From Kryptolebias marmoratus (lineage: Eukaryota; Chordata; Actinopteri; Cyprinodontiformes; Rivulidae): 64,000 nucleotides of DNA. The stretch lies in assembly GCF_001649575.2 (NCBI RefSeq), contig NC_051445.1, positions 7,898,392 to 7,962,391 of the forward strand, written 5' to 3'. The notes under the pieces are model-generated. The model was not told the DNA's origin. It did not search any database and was given only the letters and a program-made list of their open reading frames with translations. Position numbers and translations under genes: made by a program. Below are positions 11,160 to 23,500 of the stretch, piece by piece; the first letter of the stretch is position 1; each line of letters opens with the position of its first letter.

Positions 11160-11569
11160 CTGGGTGTATATATAACGAAAATACCGAAGGGCGAATGATT
11201 GCTTCATAGATACTGAAGCAGCTGTGCTTGTAAGTGTAAGCTGCAGTTATGCATCTTGAACAGAAAGGTTTGGCAATTTTCTTTTCATTTACTCCGCAGC
11301 GTGGCAAATGGTGAGCTACATTCTTAGCAAAACAATGATGAAGAATTTTGTGTATTTGTAAAAGCAGGAAAATTTCCACATACTGTTCTCTCCCTTCAGT
11401 TGCAAATGTAATAGCCTACACTGTTTATTTTAAAATTAACTACACGGGTGATAGGGCAAGGTTTTTTTTTGTTGATTGTTTCTCTCTCTCAGCTTTTCTT
11501 TTCCAAAAGCAGACGCACTCAAGCACTTTGAGCTCTGAAACTGTTCTTTGAATTTCTTTGATATTAAAT

Positions 11570-13727
11570 GGCTTCCAAATATATATATATTATTTACTCT
11601 CCTAAAGTGTGTCATTGATTTTGTCCCGTTTTAGAGATACAAAAGTGGTTGGGGAATATTGACAACTTGATGAAAGCCGGACATGAGTGCTCGCTTGACC
11701 GCACATCTTCTCGATTCCATGCCATCTTGGGTTTGCATCAGCTTGTTTACTGACCTTCCCTTTCAGTCGGAGAGACCTTACTCTGAGGGAATGATCTTTA
11801 TTTAATGTTCTGCAGTCCTGTCTCTTATTTTATCTCCCAAGAAGTACAAAACTCATCTTCAGTGAGTTCGGCCTCACATGCATTCACACACTGGGACTAA
11901 CACTCCAAGAATAACTATAAAGTCAGGTAATTTGACCATCCATTACAGGAGCCGGCAGGTTAGCTGCTGCTGCTTGTTCTTTTACTCAACTAAATTTAGT
12001 CATCTCCAACTCTCGCACCCTGAATCCAAAAAATAATCACCATATACAACAACTTCATCGTTTTAATTTTCTCCTCTGTTGCTTTGTAACCCTTAACGCT
12101 GGGCTGCACCACCATTGCTTATTACCAGAACCGTGCTCATAATGCTGAGAATTTCATTACGCCTGTCCATTGAAGTTATGTCGGATTTTATGTGGTTTTA
12201 TTATCGGTGTGTGGTTGACCGTAGACCGTTGTTAATAATGGGCAAAGCGGCAGTTTAACAATGACACTCCATTAGCTGTTGCATGCGCCACAGAGCACAG
12301 CCCGGATAATGTTATTAAACTGATTATTCAAGCTCTCTTGTACAACTGCAGCAGCCGCTCTTTGCTGAAATTTTTTAGGACTTCTTTGTGTTTCTTTTTC
12401 CAACTCTTTAAAATAAAATCCTGGTTATGACTTAAGCCAGGAATGGAAACACAAAATGGAAATGTTCAACACTTTTCTGCACACAGACAACAAAACCAGG
12501 CCTGAATAAAACAGGTGAGACCATCAGAACTGCAGACCAGTCACGTGTTGTAGGTTCAGTTGCAGAGAGCAAAGCTAATAATAAAAATTTTCTATAGATT
12601 CAGTCTTTTATTATCATAAAAAGATAACATAAATAGAAAAAGATATTAATATAGAATAAATACATATGCAATATTATAAAATGCATAAATTGCAAAAACC
12701 TTTTTAAATATGTAAAACTTCTGACTTTTCATAGTCACATTAAATTTTAGTAAGTGCTTCCTCAGTTTAGAAAGCCACAATCTACATAAAACGTGACAAA
12801 AATTATGCTCACTTAGCACACACTAAACTGAGCAGCTGTATGGTTTTAATTTCCACATCAGAACAAAATCAGAAGACAAACAAGTTAATTAATTAAAAAA
12901 AAATAAATAAACATGACTGACTTCCTGCAGTTTTTATTCTCTGTCTCTTTCTGTCTCAGTATGAGTCAGACCTGTTAGTTAACCAGATCACAGATATGGA
13001 GAAGTCTGAGCTGCTCTGGACATGATGAATTATTTTGAACGTTTTACTCCAACGACACTGTGACAGCAAAACTAAACATTACACAGATGCTTGTTTACTG
13101 ACAAAGAAAATATATTGTCTGGATGTCTCCCTGAGTGATTTAGAATGTAACCTCTGTGAATAAATGAACAGAAAGCCTTTTTACTCTGACTTACTTCAGC
13201 CTGTTAGTTGTCTGGTGTGCAGCACTTGGTAGAGACAGGGGGCGGGGCTAAGTTTAATGTTATGTTTAAGTCAAAGATTGTATACAGAAATACTTTTATA
13301 TAAAACAATTAGTTGTCCTTTTGTATAATCATGGCTAATATAGTTTTAACTGTGTGACTACAGGTTTTTTGTGGGTAGTTAAACACTCTTGGGGGCAGAA
13401 AGCAGTTGCATGTGTTGCATATGAGTTGGGCCGGCAATAAACAATAATAACTTTCTCCTTATCACTACCAGTAAAATCGCCATATAAACCTTTATGATAT
13501 TTGGGATTATTGTTACTGTAGTACACACCCTCACTATCTTGATTGCAGGAAGCCGTTATGTTGTTGTTCCCAATATCATGTCATCAGAGATCAGCAAACT
13601 TCAGTCAATGTTCAGCTACTTTTGTATTTGATTTGTTTTGTTTAGTACCAAACCAGCACACTAATTCTTCAACAAGTCTCAGAATTGTATTCTACAGTCC
13701 AAAATACACACATTTATGTGCAGGGCT
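11570..13727. other. Intergenic DNA between genes 1 and 2, left part
   Basis: No gene is visible. The block at about 12080-12370 is unusually even in composition, keeps CpGs and carries homeobox- and SOX-like strings, so it looks like constrained regulatory DNA. The rest, including the AT-rich 12580-12720, shows nothing specific. Confidence 0.6.
12080..12370. promoter_or_regulatory. Candidate conserved regulatory block
   Basis: Non-coding, about 45 percent GC with retained CpG dinucleotides, no simple repeats and no ORF. It contains repeated TAAT cores (ATTACC, GTTAATAATGG, CCATTAGC), AACAATG near 12257 (SOX-like) and a GCAGCAGCCGC string. This composition resembles vertebrate conserved non-coding elements. 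Its position between a surface-receptor gene and a CpG-island promoter would suit an enhancer. Conservation cannot be tested from one sequence. Confidence 0.3.
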
Positions 13728-14153
13728 ACACACATACTAAACATTGCTGGGTAAAAGCTGTTGGATCATAGTTTGACCCAGTGGTTTGGTTGAAGATGAG
13801 CTGTGTCATTCTTCACAGTCTGCCGTTTTAAGCCAGAAATTGACCAAATTAGACATTAGTTGGTGCTAGCTAGCTGATGCCAGTAGCAGTTAGCACGAGC
13901 TCACTAGCAACAGCTTAAGTTGTAATTATCTAATTACCAAAATTTTGGGTCGTTCTTTTTAACTGAACTTTTAAGTGGCTCTGATTGAACATGTTAGCAA
14001 TTTTAACCCAATTATTGGATCAAAAACAACCCTGTATGCTGGGTCAAACTTATAACCCAATGCTGCTGAGTTAAAACCGCTCATGGTTGGCTCAGTTCAA
14101 AATCACAAATTACAAATTGGGTTGTTTTTAACCCAGCGGTTATTAGTGTGGAC
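13728..14153. mobile_element. Foldback element rich in GGGTTAA/TTAACCC
   Basis: The left end (ACATACTAAACATTGCTGGG then TAAAA) matches the reverse complement of the right end (ACACTAATAACCGCTGGG then TTAAAA). Internal copies of TTAACCC, GACCCA and GGGTCAAA occur in both orientations. There is no coding capacity. This fits a non-autonomous DNA transposon of a kind common in teleosts; the superfamily is not assigned. Confidence 0.65.
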
Positions 14154-15825
14154 TTTTTTTTAGAAATGGGCTTTAAGAAAAGTAGAGCACCACAGAAATA
14201 AATAAATAAAGCTATGAAGTTATGAATTCAAAATACCTCCCTGCGTGTTAAATGTCAGCTGGTACAATCTTATTTTGGCCTTTGAGTCAGTCATGAGTGA
14301 AATGCTGAGTGCTCCTGACTTGTCTTTGTTTCTGAAACTTCACCTGGACGACTACAAACGACAATGTCATTTGTCAGGGCTTTAGCTCTGAGGAGCTGAC
14401 ACTGAAGTGTGAGGCTCGGGTTTGGAGGGAGAAGAAGAGCGGTTTACAATAACATTTTGACCTCGGTGGAGCCTCACCGGTAAACCACAGGACAACCTCT
14501 CCGGCTTGTGCAAAGAATACAAAACGGCTTTGAATGTTGTGCTCGATTCAGGCAGGACACAGATGCTGCTTTGTAGCATTAAAATCACACTCACAGCACA
14601 AGCCTTCATGTAAGAGTGAGATATACTAAACATGACACTTCACTGACTGATGCATTGGAATGCCAGACATTTGTTACTGCATGTTTCTGCCTACTACTGT
14701 TCTCGTCATGGTCACTTGGTTTTTTTGTATGTGCGTCCTGCATATGTTGTGTCAAATGGCTGAAAATGAAGGAGTGGAGTTTGGCGGAGAAGCAGGTGTT
14801 TTCCCCTCATTACTTCCTGACAATGCCCCATCTGGTGCTGGGGAGCTGCTGCCATCGACTCCCTGCCAACCTGGGAACAAACACACGCAGAGGCTGACAG
14901 GGAAAAATGGAATGGGTTGGGAATTGGGAAACGATTGGGGGCAGATATTATCCATGCCAAAACAACTAGGTTGTAACATGTGTCAAAAGATAAAATCACT
15001 GAGTGAGGGAGAGTGTAAATCAGAGACTTTAAGCTGTCTCACAGATCCATCAGAGGTAAGATCTAAGAGTTCAGAGCAACTTTATGCAAGTCTAAGGTAG
15101 ATAAATTAATATTAATACCAACATATTGCTTTGATGCTTTACTGCCTGGTGGAATTTTTTTGACTGCTTGAACCAAAAAGGCAAAAAAAAAAAACGCCTG
15201 TAGGACTTGAGACAGCCGAGATGCTAAAGCAGATTTGAAACCCATGACATGCAGTTCAAACGGTAACCTAAAGAGGGCGACAGAGATACAGTTGAAACAA
15301 ATTGCTGAATGAGCCTCAGAGGGTACTAGTCCACGAGTAGGCTGACTGGATAAGCCAGGGGAAAATAAGAGATGTGGAAAGAGAAACAATTTTCATAATG
15401 GAGCCACGCTCTCTGACTGGAAAACACAATTATGGACAAAGCGTGGCATGAGAGTAAACTTAAAGAGTCCCTTTAGCAGGACCTAATAAGCTCTGACTGC
15501 AGATAAACAGAGAAAAAAACAGGCTTGTCCCATAGGTTTTGTTCCGGACCATTACAGTCTTTGTGATCAAACCAAATAAACTAAAATCATTCAAAACTTT
15601 GGTCTCATTTTGACTTTTTGAACAAAACTAGGATGGCTGTATATTGAGTTCAAAGAGGCTCGAACACAAACTGCTTTCACAGTTTCCTGTTGGTTTTGAT
15701 CATCACATAGATAAAATAAACATTTAGAAAAAGTAAAACCATCCAATAGAAGGTGATTTCAGTTTCACATCCTACTAAAAGTGTGTGAAAGATGTAATTT
15801 ATCAGCATACAGACAATTAAAAACC
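14154..15825. other. Intergenic DNA, middle part
   Basis: Unique sequence with no supported gene. A 146-codon plus-strand frame at 14660-15100 lacks a plausible leader or domain and is treated as chance. No promoter-like or RNA-gene features were seen. Confidence 0.6.
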
Positions 15826-16590
15826 TCCCGAAGTATGCGTTGAGAATGACTCTCAGCTACTATCCCATAAAGTTTATCCTCAGTGTCCCTAAATTTGATT
15901 AAGTTGTAGCCATTTTTGTGTTGGCAAAGGTTAATTAGCTATGGCGGCCATCTTAAATTTGGGTGACTCTAAAAGTTAGTCAGTTATAGATCTACATCAA
16001 ATGTTTACTTTCTGAGAATTTCATAAAAATCACTCCAGTGGTTCAAATGTTTTAGACAAGGATCTTACACGATTTGTGGCGCTCAGAGTATGTGTTGGGG
16101 ATGACTCTCAGCGACCACCAGACCAAATTTTATGCCAATATCTAACCAAATGTTCTGTTGTAACATTTTTTTGTGTTTCATAAAGTCATTTGGTTGTGGC
16201 AGCCATCTTGAATTGGGTTAAATTCAAAATTTAATGAGTTGTAGACAGACACTCATTGATTCTTTTCTGAAAGTTACATACAAACCCATTCATTCTTTTA
16301 GGAAATATTTTACTAACAGACGGTCAAAGTTGACTCCAACAGTTTTTGGCAAAGTTTTGAGAACAGATCTCCCTCCACCAGGAAGCGCTTAGGGTATGTG
16401 TTGAGAGTGAGTCTCAGCTACTACCACACCAAACGTGAGCTCAATATCTGTAAAATTGTCGGAGTCTGAGCTATTTTAGTATTTTCTAAGTTCATTAGCT
16501 GTGGCGGCCATTTTGAATTGAATCGACCCTAAAAGGGAATTAGTTGTGGATGTACAATCAATGATTACATTCTTAGAGTTTCTTTCAGAT
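15826..16590 (-). repeat. Dispersed repeat array B (minus orientation)
   Basis: Three units of the family in arrays A and C, reverse-oriented. The hallmark appears as ATGGCGGCCATCTTAA at 15941, GTGGCAGCCATCTTGAA at 16196 and GTGGCGGCCATTTTGAA at 16500, spaced 255 and 304 bases. Each is preceded by a reversed 'TATGTGTTGGGGATGACTCT' type phrase (16091). The array ends about 270 bases before the CpG island of gene 2. Non-coding. Confidence 0.75.
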
Positions 16591-16859
16591 CTGTCCTCCC
16601 GTTCAGGATATATGTTGCAACAAATGAGCCCAAAAGCATAATAGCTCCGCCTTCGCCGGCGGGCGATAATGAAACATGTCTTCATTAAACTGAACAGAGT
16701 CCAGTTAATAATGGGAGAAGCTTTTGCCTCTTATATCAACAACAAATGTCACTTCTATTTTTGTCACCACACTCGTCAGCAACAATTAATTTGTACTTTT
16801 GCGCTGGGAGGGGTGTTATCCATCACACTTGGAGCTAATCGCATCCAATTAAGTAAAGG

Positions 16860-17530
16860 ACGCCGCCCGCCCCCTCCCCCCCAAATCTCGTCTACCTGCT
16901 CGTGCTGGCCGTAATTGGTGAGAGAGGCGCGCGGGTCCGCCCTGTTGGCGAGCTTTTAAATATATTTACAATGTAAAACAACCAAGAAAGGACCGTCATC
17001 ATCGCACAGAGCGCGAGCGCAGGGAGAGAAAGTGAGCGCGCGTGAGGGGAAGCACTGTTCTGCAAAGAGCTGCCGTGACGCGCCGAGCGCTCCACAACAA
17101 ACACACACACGCGTTCTCGCGCGTGCTCACACACGCGCATAGGTGCACGGTCGGTCGCTGACGGCTCCGTCGGGAGTGTGAACCTGCGGGTTCATGACAC
17201 TGATTTCTCCGAGGAAGAGGAATACCAAGGAAGACCAGAAGAGAGGAATATCAACAATGGCTTTGGCGACCGTGTGGACTCACTGCGTCCCCCTCACCAT
17301 CATCCTCGCCGCCGCCTGCCTGATGAACACGGGTAAGACTTGGAATGAAACAGTGAATGAGTGTGAAGTGGATGAGAGGGGAGCGAACGCGTCTGTCGGG
17401 GCTCCGCGGGCAAGTTTTACCCAAGTCCTCTGAGAGGAGGCGGATTGGATCCACTGCTCTGAGTTCTTAGACACGGGAAGGAGGAGGAACAGCGCACTCG
17501 GGACGGAAACGCACGTGCAGATACTCCTGT
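16860..17530 (+). promoter_or_regulatory. CpG island promoter of gene 2
   Basis: CpG dinucleotides, scarce elsewhere, are dense here (for example 16861-16870, 16927-16940, 17006-17042, 17080-17136). The island spans the first coding exon of gene 2. A TTTTAAATATATTTA string at 16954-16968 is a possible TATA-type element; start near it would give a 5' UTR of roughly 200-270 nucleotides. CpG islands at developmental and neuronal gene starts are common in vertebrates. The exact start site is not known. Confidence 0.7.
17194..17332 (+). CDS. Gene 2 first coding exon: signal peptide (partial gene)
   Basis: The frame opens with ATG at 17194 in a poor context (T at -3, A at +4) and has a second in-frame ATG at 17257 in a strong one (A at -3, G at +4). 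From the second, 25 residues form a typical signal peptide (hydrophobic core VPLTIILAAACL, then MNT). The first start would add 21 charged residues ahead of it, so 17257 is preferred. The exon ends at 17332 in phase 1 before GTAAGA. A phase-1 leader exon with a very long first intron fits Ig-superfamily adhesion genes such as the IgLON or CADM groups, but exon 2 is not in the window and I assign no name. Alternatives include any secreted or type I protein. Confidence 0.7.
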
Positions 17531-20500
17531 TAATGTTTCTCTGTTTTAAAAGAAAAGATCGGAATATGAAATAATTAGCACCAGAGCCGATTGCGCAAGA
17601 CTGTTCTGTGTGAGTCATGTGTGTGGCTGTTAGGCTGGAAAGACCCAAAAAATCACCTCGAGATTAAAAACAAAAGTGAAAGCCGGGCTCGGGGTCACTT
17701 TTCTCCCCTCGCGGAAACATTTCCTGAGTCCGTATTCCCAGACTGCGTTGACCCTGGTGCGTCACAGCAGCTTGATTCGGCTCTGTTTCCCAGGACCTGC
17801 CTTGCTTAGGTATTTGTGTATGACAGGACCGGAGTGTGTCACACAGCGAGTCTCCTGCGCGCAGACACGCTTCTCTGATTGAACACTCTGACAACCTCAT
17901 GAAAGCACAACAGACATTTCCGCAGTGGATCAGAAAGACCAGCACAAAGAGCAGCAGGGAAGTGTTTGTAGTTGCTGTTTATACTCTGCAGCAGGACCGA
18001 ATAGACCCTTGAAACATCTCCTTATCAGATACAATAACATTTTACAAGCTATTACAAAGCCTTGTAATGACCCCTGTAGTCACTTTCACCTCCCCCACCC
18101 ACTGGAACACCTTAGCTTATAGGCGCCAGCATTGCTTCCTCACAGGCACGATACAATTGTGGTCATTTACTAACCTCCTGACAAGTGCACAGGCTGCAGA
18201 ACAAGGATTTGGATTATCGCAGTTCAGAGCAACTTCAGCCTTTTGCCATCTGCTTGTGAACTGAAATGTGAACTCATAACAAAGCCCGTTAAATTCCTCC
18301 TAAAGCGCCAAGTGATCCTGGATGAGCGTGGAGGGATGCACAGATGTTGCCTCGCTGGCTTTTGTCCTGATATCGCTGTACTCTGTTTACACCATCCTGA
18401 GGCTGTGAAAGAGTTAACTGCCAGGTCAAACACAGTCACAATCAGACCTGCACTACTGTGCTGTTGTGATGATGTCTTTTGTTTTTACAGAGCGCTTTGC
18501 TGCTCCATTGCCATTTTTTTTCTTTGCTTGGCACTGATAAGAGCCTCACAGTTGCCTGTGTATTGATTTCCTCCCTAGAGAGTATTTTTGTGTGTGCGCC
18601 TATCTATTTGTATGTCCACTCTGGGAACGGGGCTGGCTGATTTATATGCATGAGCTGTAGGTGTTAGTATGTTAGTCTAAATGGAGTACTGTGTAAGAGG
18701 TTTGTGTGTTTGTCTGGGCATATCCGTGTGCGCTGCAGGTAAATGTGCTTGATGCTGCTGTGCGTGTTGCTTACAGTGCAGGGTTTTGGCTAAGCTGCAG
18801 GCACTCTCAGCTGGGGGTTGCTCACTGATCATTGTCATTAATCTAGACTCTGACAGGAGCCGAGGGAAACATGAGGCTGGGGGTTTCAGGGATGTTAAAG
18901 GCACAAGGTGCATAAATAGAAAAGGAAGAAGCAACCGCATGGATGCCTCTAAACAACGCGCAGCTGTGTGCTTATAGAAACTGTTTCTGATTAGGAAAAT
19001 CTAACCCTTTTTTTTGGTAATTAGTCTTTGCCATCCTGAAAAGAGGAAATTGGGGCAAGAAATCATGAGAAGCGGTGGGGTTGGAAGGCTGTTATGTCAG
19101 GATATTTATGAACAGATTTTTTATTTTTTTTTTGCACGGATGGATGGATTAATAAAGAAGGTTATCCTAAAACAGCTAGGCTGGAAGACTTGGCCGTCCA
19201 CTGAATCACGGAGAGTTCAATGGATAGACTAAGAAAGCAAGAAATGAGGAGGAGAGGAATAGTGGAAGAAGAAGAAAGGAAGAAAGACTTCACAGTGTGT
19301 CTGACAGGCAGGCCTGAGGGACACACACACACACACAGGCAAATACACACATACAGAGTCAGCACTCAGTTTGTGTGCACGGTTTTGTGGAGGTGGCTGA
19401 TCTACAGCAGCTGTTGGCCCAAACTTCCAGTAACAAATACTCTTAACTCCACCTCTGCCGCTTACCCACCCTTAATCAGTACCCTCCATCACTTTCACAT
19501 TCTTACACCTCATCCTCATTCCTCTCCCAGGCCTCCATTACCACCTGCCTTATCGCTGTGCGCTTTAAATCACCTCGATTTGTTTTTTTTGAATGCGCGC
19601 AATGAGAGCCATCCGTTTGAGCTTGTTCCCCACCATTCTGTTTGGACCTTGGCTTTAGCTCCGGTGGTTGAAAAATAGCAGCAGTTGGACGTACTTGTGG
19701 GAGGAGATCTGAATACCAATTACAGCTGAGAAACGCTCACAGGCACATGCATACACACACATACACACAAACTGAGAAGCCATGCATAAATCAATGTCGC
19801 TGTGACTCACAGAATAGAGGTTTGGCATGTAAACACAAACATCAACCTAAATGCTGTACATATACAACTAAAACCATGGACAGCTATGTGCACACACATA
19901 GGTGCAGAACAAATGTACACGTTAGAGTTTCTTTTGAACAGAACGACATTGCTTATGCAAGAATTTGTCAGAACCCAGTTGTGGTTTTTGATGCTTGTCA
20001 GGCAGAGTTTGCAGAATTCTTGAGTTGAGGTTGCCTTTTTACTTTCTTGCATGTTGCGCTGGATTTGCTCTTTCGGTGTCTGTCTTTGTGGTTTAATGTG
20101 CTGAAAAAGCCTTCACCGTAAGTAAAGGTTTTATCCTTTGATCCTAACCTTGGAGGATAAGTCACCCCCAAAATGAAATAAACTCATCGGCAATTTAATT
20201 AAAAAGAGTGAGACCTTGCCTCTTTGCTCTCTGCCCTGCCATCTGCTGGTTCACGCTGTAAATTTGAGCACAGCGCAAAATCAGATTTCGGTCTTGCAAT
20301 GTTGTTGTTTATTTTCTTTCCCCTCTGATTCACTGTCTTTTGTAAGTCTAAATAATTGGACAACCTAAACTTGGCAGACTGTTCTGGCATGCCCATCGAC
20401 AGAAGAGAAGGAGGAATGAGCCGATTTTTTTTTTTTTTTTTTAAGATTCACTGCCTGCTGCTGTTGTGCACAACCCTGTTTGATCAAATGATGCAGTCTT

Positions 20501-23500
20501 AAAGGGTCCTGACAGGGTAGCCCACTATCTCAGCTGAACAACTGCCTCAGCATAAGCTCCATAGAAAAAAAATGTGTTGCTTCTATGGAAAGCCACAACT
20601 GGAAGAGTGGCAGAACTGATTCTGGGTTGTTTTTACTCTCCTTTGAGTTTTTATGAGTCCATTACTCAGAGGCAAACGTCTTTAGGCTTCATGTTTTGCG
20701 CAGGTGATGTATTTTATAGTAATTATTTGCTAATCTGCCCTCCAGTCTCCACTGCAATCCATAACTCCTTGTTTGGAACTTCTGTTGTTTACCACATCTC
20801 AATTACTTCCTCCAGCATTGTAGTCTGGCTCAAAGAGAACTTAATTTTTTTTTACACTGAATTAAAAAGAAAAGGGAAATAAGACAGGGGAATTTCTTTT
20901 GAGCCTCTTCCTAAAACACATGATTTCACATATCCTTTTTTTTAACATCTTGTTTATGTCATTGTGTTTCAGTTTATGCTTTTGGCTACATGGTAGGAGC
21001 TCATGCAGACTCAAAACATGAAGCTCAATGATTGAAAGGGTCACATAAAGACATCAATTGGTAATTGAATCCTTATATCTCATTTGACCATTTGTTTAAT
21101 TGTCCATTAGTAAAACTTTCTGTCAGTCTAATCAGGCCGACGCTAATGTCAAAACACTCTTTATGGCTGCCACCTCATCTCCTTCCCATTACTATTCCCC
21201 AGACAGTGCTGCTTGTGATTATCATAATGGTGATCTATGTCGTCCTTACGTGTCGCTTTCTGAGAACAACTGGCATTTCACCAAATTCACTGCTCAACTT
21301 TTTAAATGCTGAGTGGGATGCCAAGGACGTCTCCTCCATTTGCTGGCATCTGAAGCCTGCCAATCAATCTATTGCTTTTAAGTTCATCTGATCTGATTGG
21401 CTTTGAGCAAAAGCACGATGTCCCAGTGGGGTGCAGCTTTCTATACTGTGACCTCGTGTCCCCTGAGCCAGCAGCTTTTCTTCAGTGGCTGACCCCTCTC
21501 GCTATATGTTTGTCTTTGTTGAGGGATTGTGAAATCAGTAAACAGCAATTGCCTTGATGTGGCTTATAAGCACACGTAAAGGCAGTTGGTATGTGTTCTT
21601 TCTGCAAGGTATACTTATGTCAGAGCCAGTAAATGGTGAATTATGGCGCAATGAGAGGGGATTCTGAGTCTGAAGAACCATGAAAACACTGACACCATGA
21701 GGTGTGCATTCCTGCCTGTTAATAACACAGTTTCCATGACTAAGAGTAAACGTTTATGCCTCCTTTTTGGCTCAGGGCTTGTTTAACACCCTCCCTTGCT
21801 GCTGTGACACCTGTCTCCACAGCTCCCGCAGGGTGCTGCGCTAACATGGCTAGACAGCGGCCTCCGGTAACGCCAGTAACCAAGGTGATTATCCCCACTC
21901 AAGCAGTGCAACGGAGCCCTCACCAGCCGTGATTGGACTAGAGAGGCTGATTGAGCTGAAAAGGGCAAGTGCCTAAAATTGAAGAGCTGGAAGCTGTGTA
22001 CTTTGCCAGTGCAAAGGCTAATGCGCATCCCATCTGGAAGACTTAATGTAGAGACAAGAGGAGGGAAGGATGGCTGGTAATGAGACACTCGTTCAGGGGT
22101 AAGGAGAATCAGGGATGGACTTAAACTGTGGTGAAACTGTCAGGCTGGGCACACAAACTGCCAACAAGACCCCATTTCCCTTTACCCTTGGGAGGTCTGT
22201 GTGTCCAGAGGAGGCTGGCTGATGAAGAGTGACCAGGCTTAGCTGGGGCGCTGAGGAACTGATGGGGTCACAGAGGGAGAGTGAAAGTGTCACAGGGAGA
22301 GAGGGAGCGTCGGCTGGCTGCACACTGTATAAAAAAGTGAAGGGAAACAGCAAGGAGGGGAGGGTAAGCACCAGGGGCATGTGTCACAGACCAGTGGAGC
22401 AGAGGAGAAAGTCGGGCTGAGAGGAGTCCAACAAACGAGAGAATGATTGCAGGATTTCAACTCTAAAATAGAAGGGTGTTGAAAAAAAGGACATGGGAGA
22501 GAAGCCCACCTCTGCAGCGAAGAATGACTGATACATGAGGCCAAAAAAGGTGAGGAAATGGAGAAGAGTGACATTAGGAAGGTGGGTCCATAGCAAGAAA
22601 AAAACTGGGTGCTGTGTCCGAGGAAGGTACAGGTTTGGAGGAGGAGGGAGCTCACAAACAGAGAGATGGATGGTGATATTCAAAGATAAAGATGGAGAGA
22701 GATGTAGGTGACCACACCTGAGGGACAAGTTGTCATGATCGATGAGGTCACAGAATGCCCATGCACTTTTACACCCACACATACAAAAACACAGACCCAG
22801 GCAAACGAGTTCAGAAAATGTTTCCCTCAGACGCTTCTGGCCAGTCCTCCTACTTTCAGCCAGGCTACAAGGAGAATTAAACACCCACACACGCACAGGG
22901 CTATTCATCTGTCTGCCATTTAGAATCCTTCTTCATATCATCACCATTAATAGGTTTGCTTTGATGAGATTGTCGGATGCTGGAAATTGCCAGTCAAAGC
23001 AGTGCACTATCTACTGGGAAATCAGATGGAGATTTTCTGAGCGCGGACACAACAATGCCAAAGAGGTCTCAGATGAGTTTTCTATCTTGGAAAACTCTTA
23101 AAATGTCCCTCCCACGAGTGACAAATTCTTTGCAGCTATTACCATGTCTGGATGGATAAGGTGATTGTGGCAGATATGAACTTCTGTTGTGACATATTTT
23201 GGACTTTTTACCTGAAACATAATTAAACTTTGATCATATTAGTGAGTGATTTCTTTTTTGTTTGTTTGTTTTATATCTAAAATATTCTATGTTTAGTGAT
23301 AAAGACTGTTAAAGCATTCAGTTGTTGAATTAAACACAACATTTAGATAACAGCAGCTGTTTGCAGATCAAATTCAGATTTCTTCTCCGTTTTGGAAAAA
23401 AGCTAAGTAATTGTTGACACAATTACTTAAAAAAGTCTACTGCATTTCAGCTGCACTTCATTCATTCACATCCTCACTCTCTGTCTGTTTTTCGCGCTTT

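Noticed and set aside
14660..15100. 146-codon intergenic plus-strand ORF
   Set aside because: A hydrophobic start is followed by composition without domain features. There is no nearby promoter, polyadenylation signal or splice support.
17194..17332. Naming gene 2 as CADM1, an IgLON or KIRREL3
   Set aside because: Only a signal peptide and the intron phase are visible. Signal peptides are not diagnostic, and no Ig exon of gene 2 lies in the window.
19220..19678. 152-codon ORF near a CA microsatellite
   Set aside because: It translates a CA tract into repeated TH residues and a pyrimidine-rich run into P/L/S; an artefact of low complexity.
22384..22908. 174-codon minus-strand ORF
   Set aside because: It lies over a purine-rich plus-strand tract that removes stop codons from the complement. 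The product is biased to F, L, S, P and H and shows no leader or domain.
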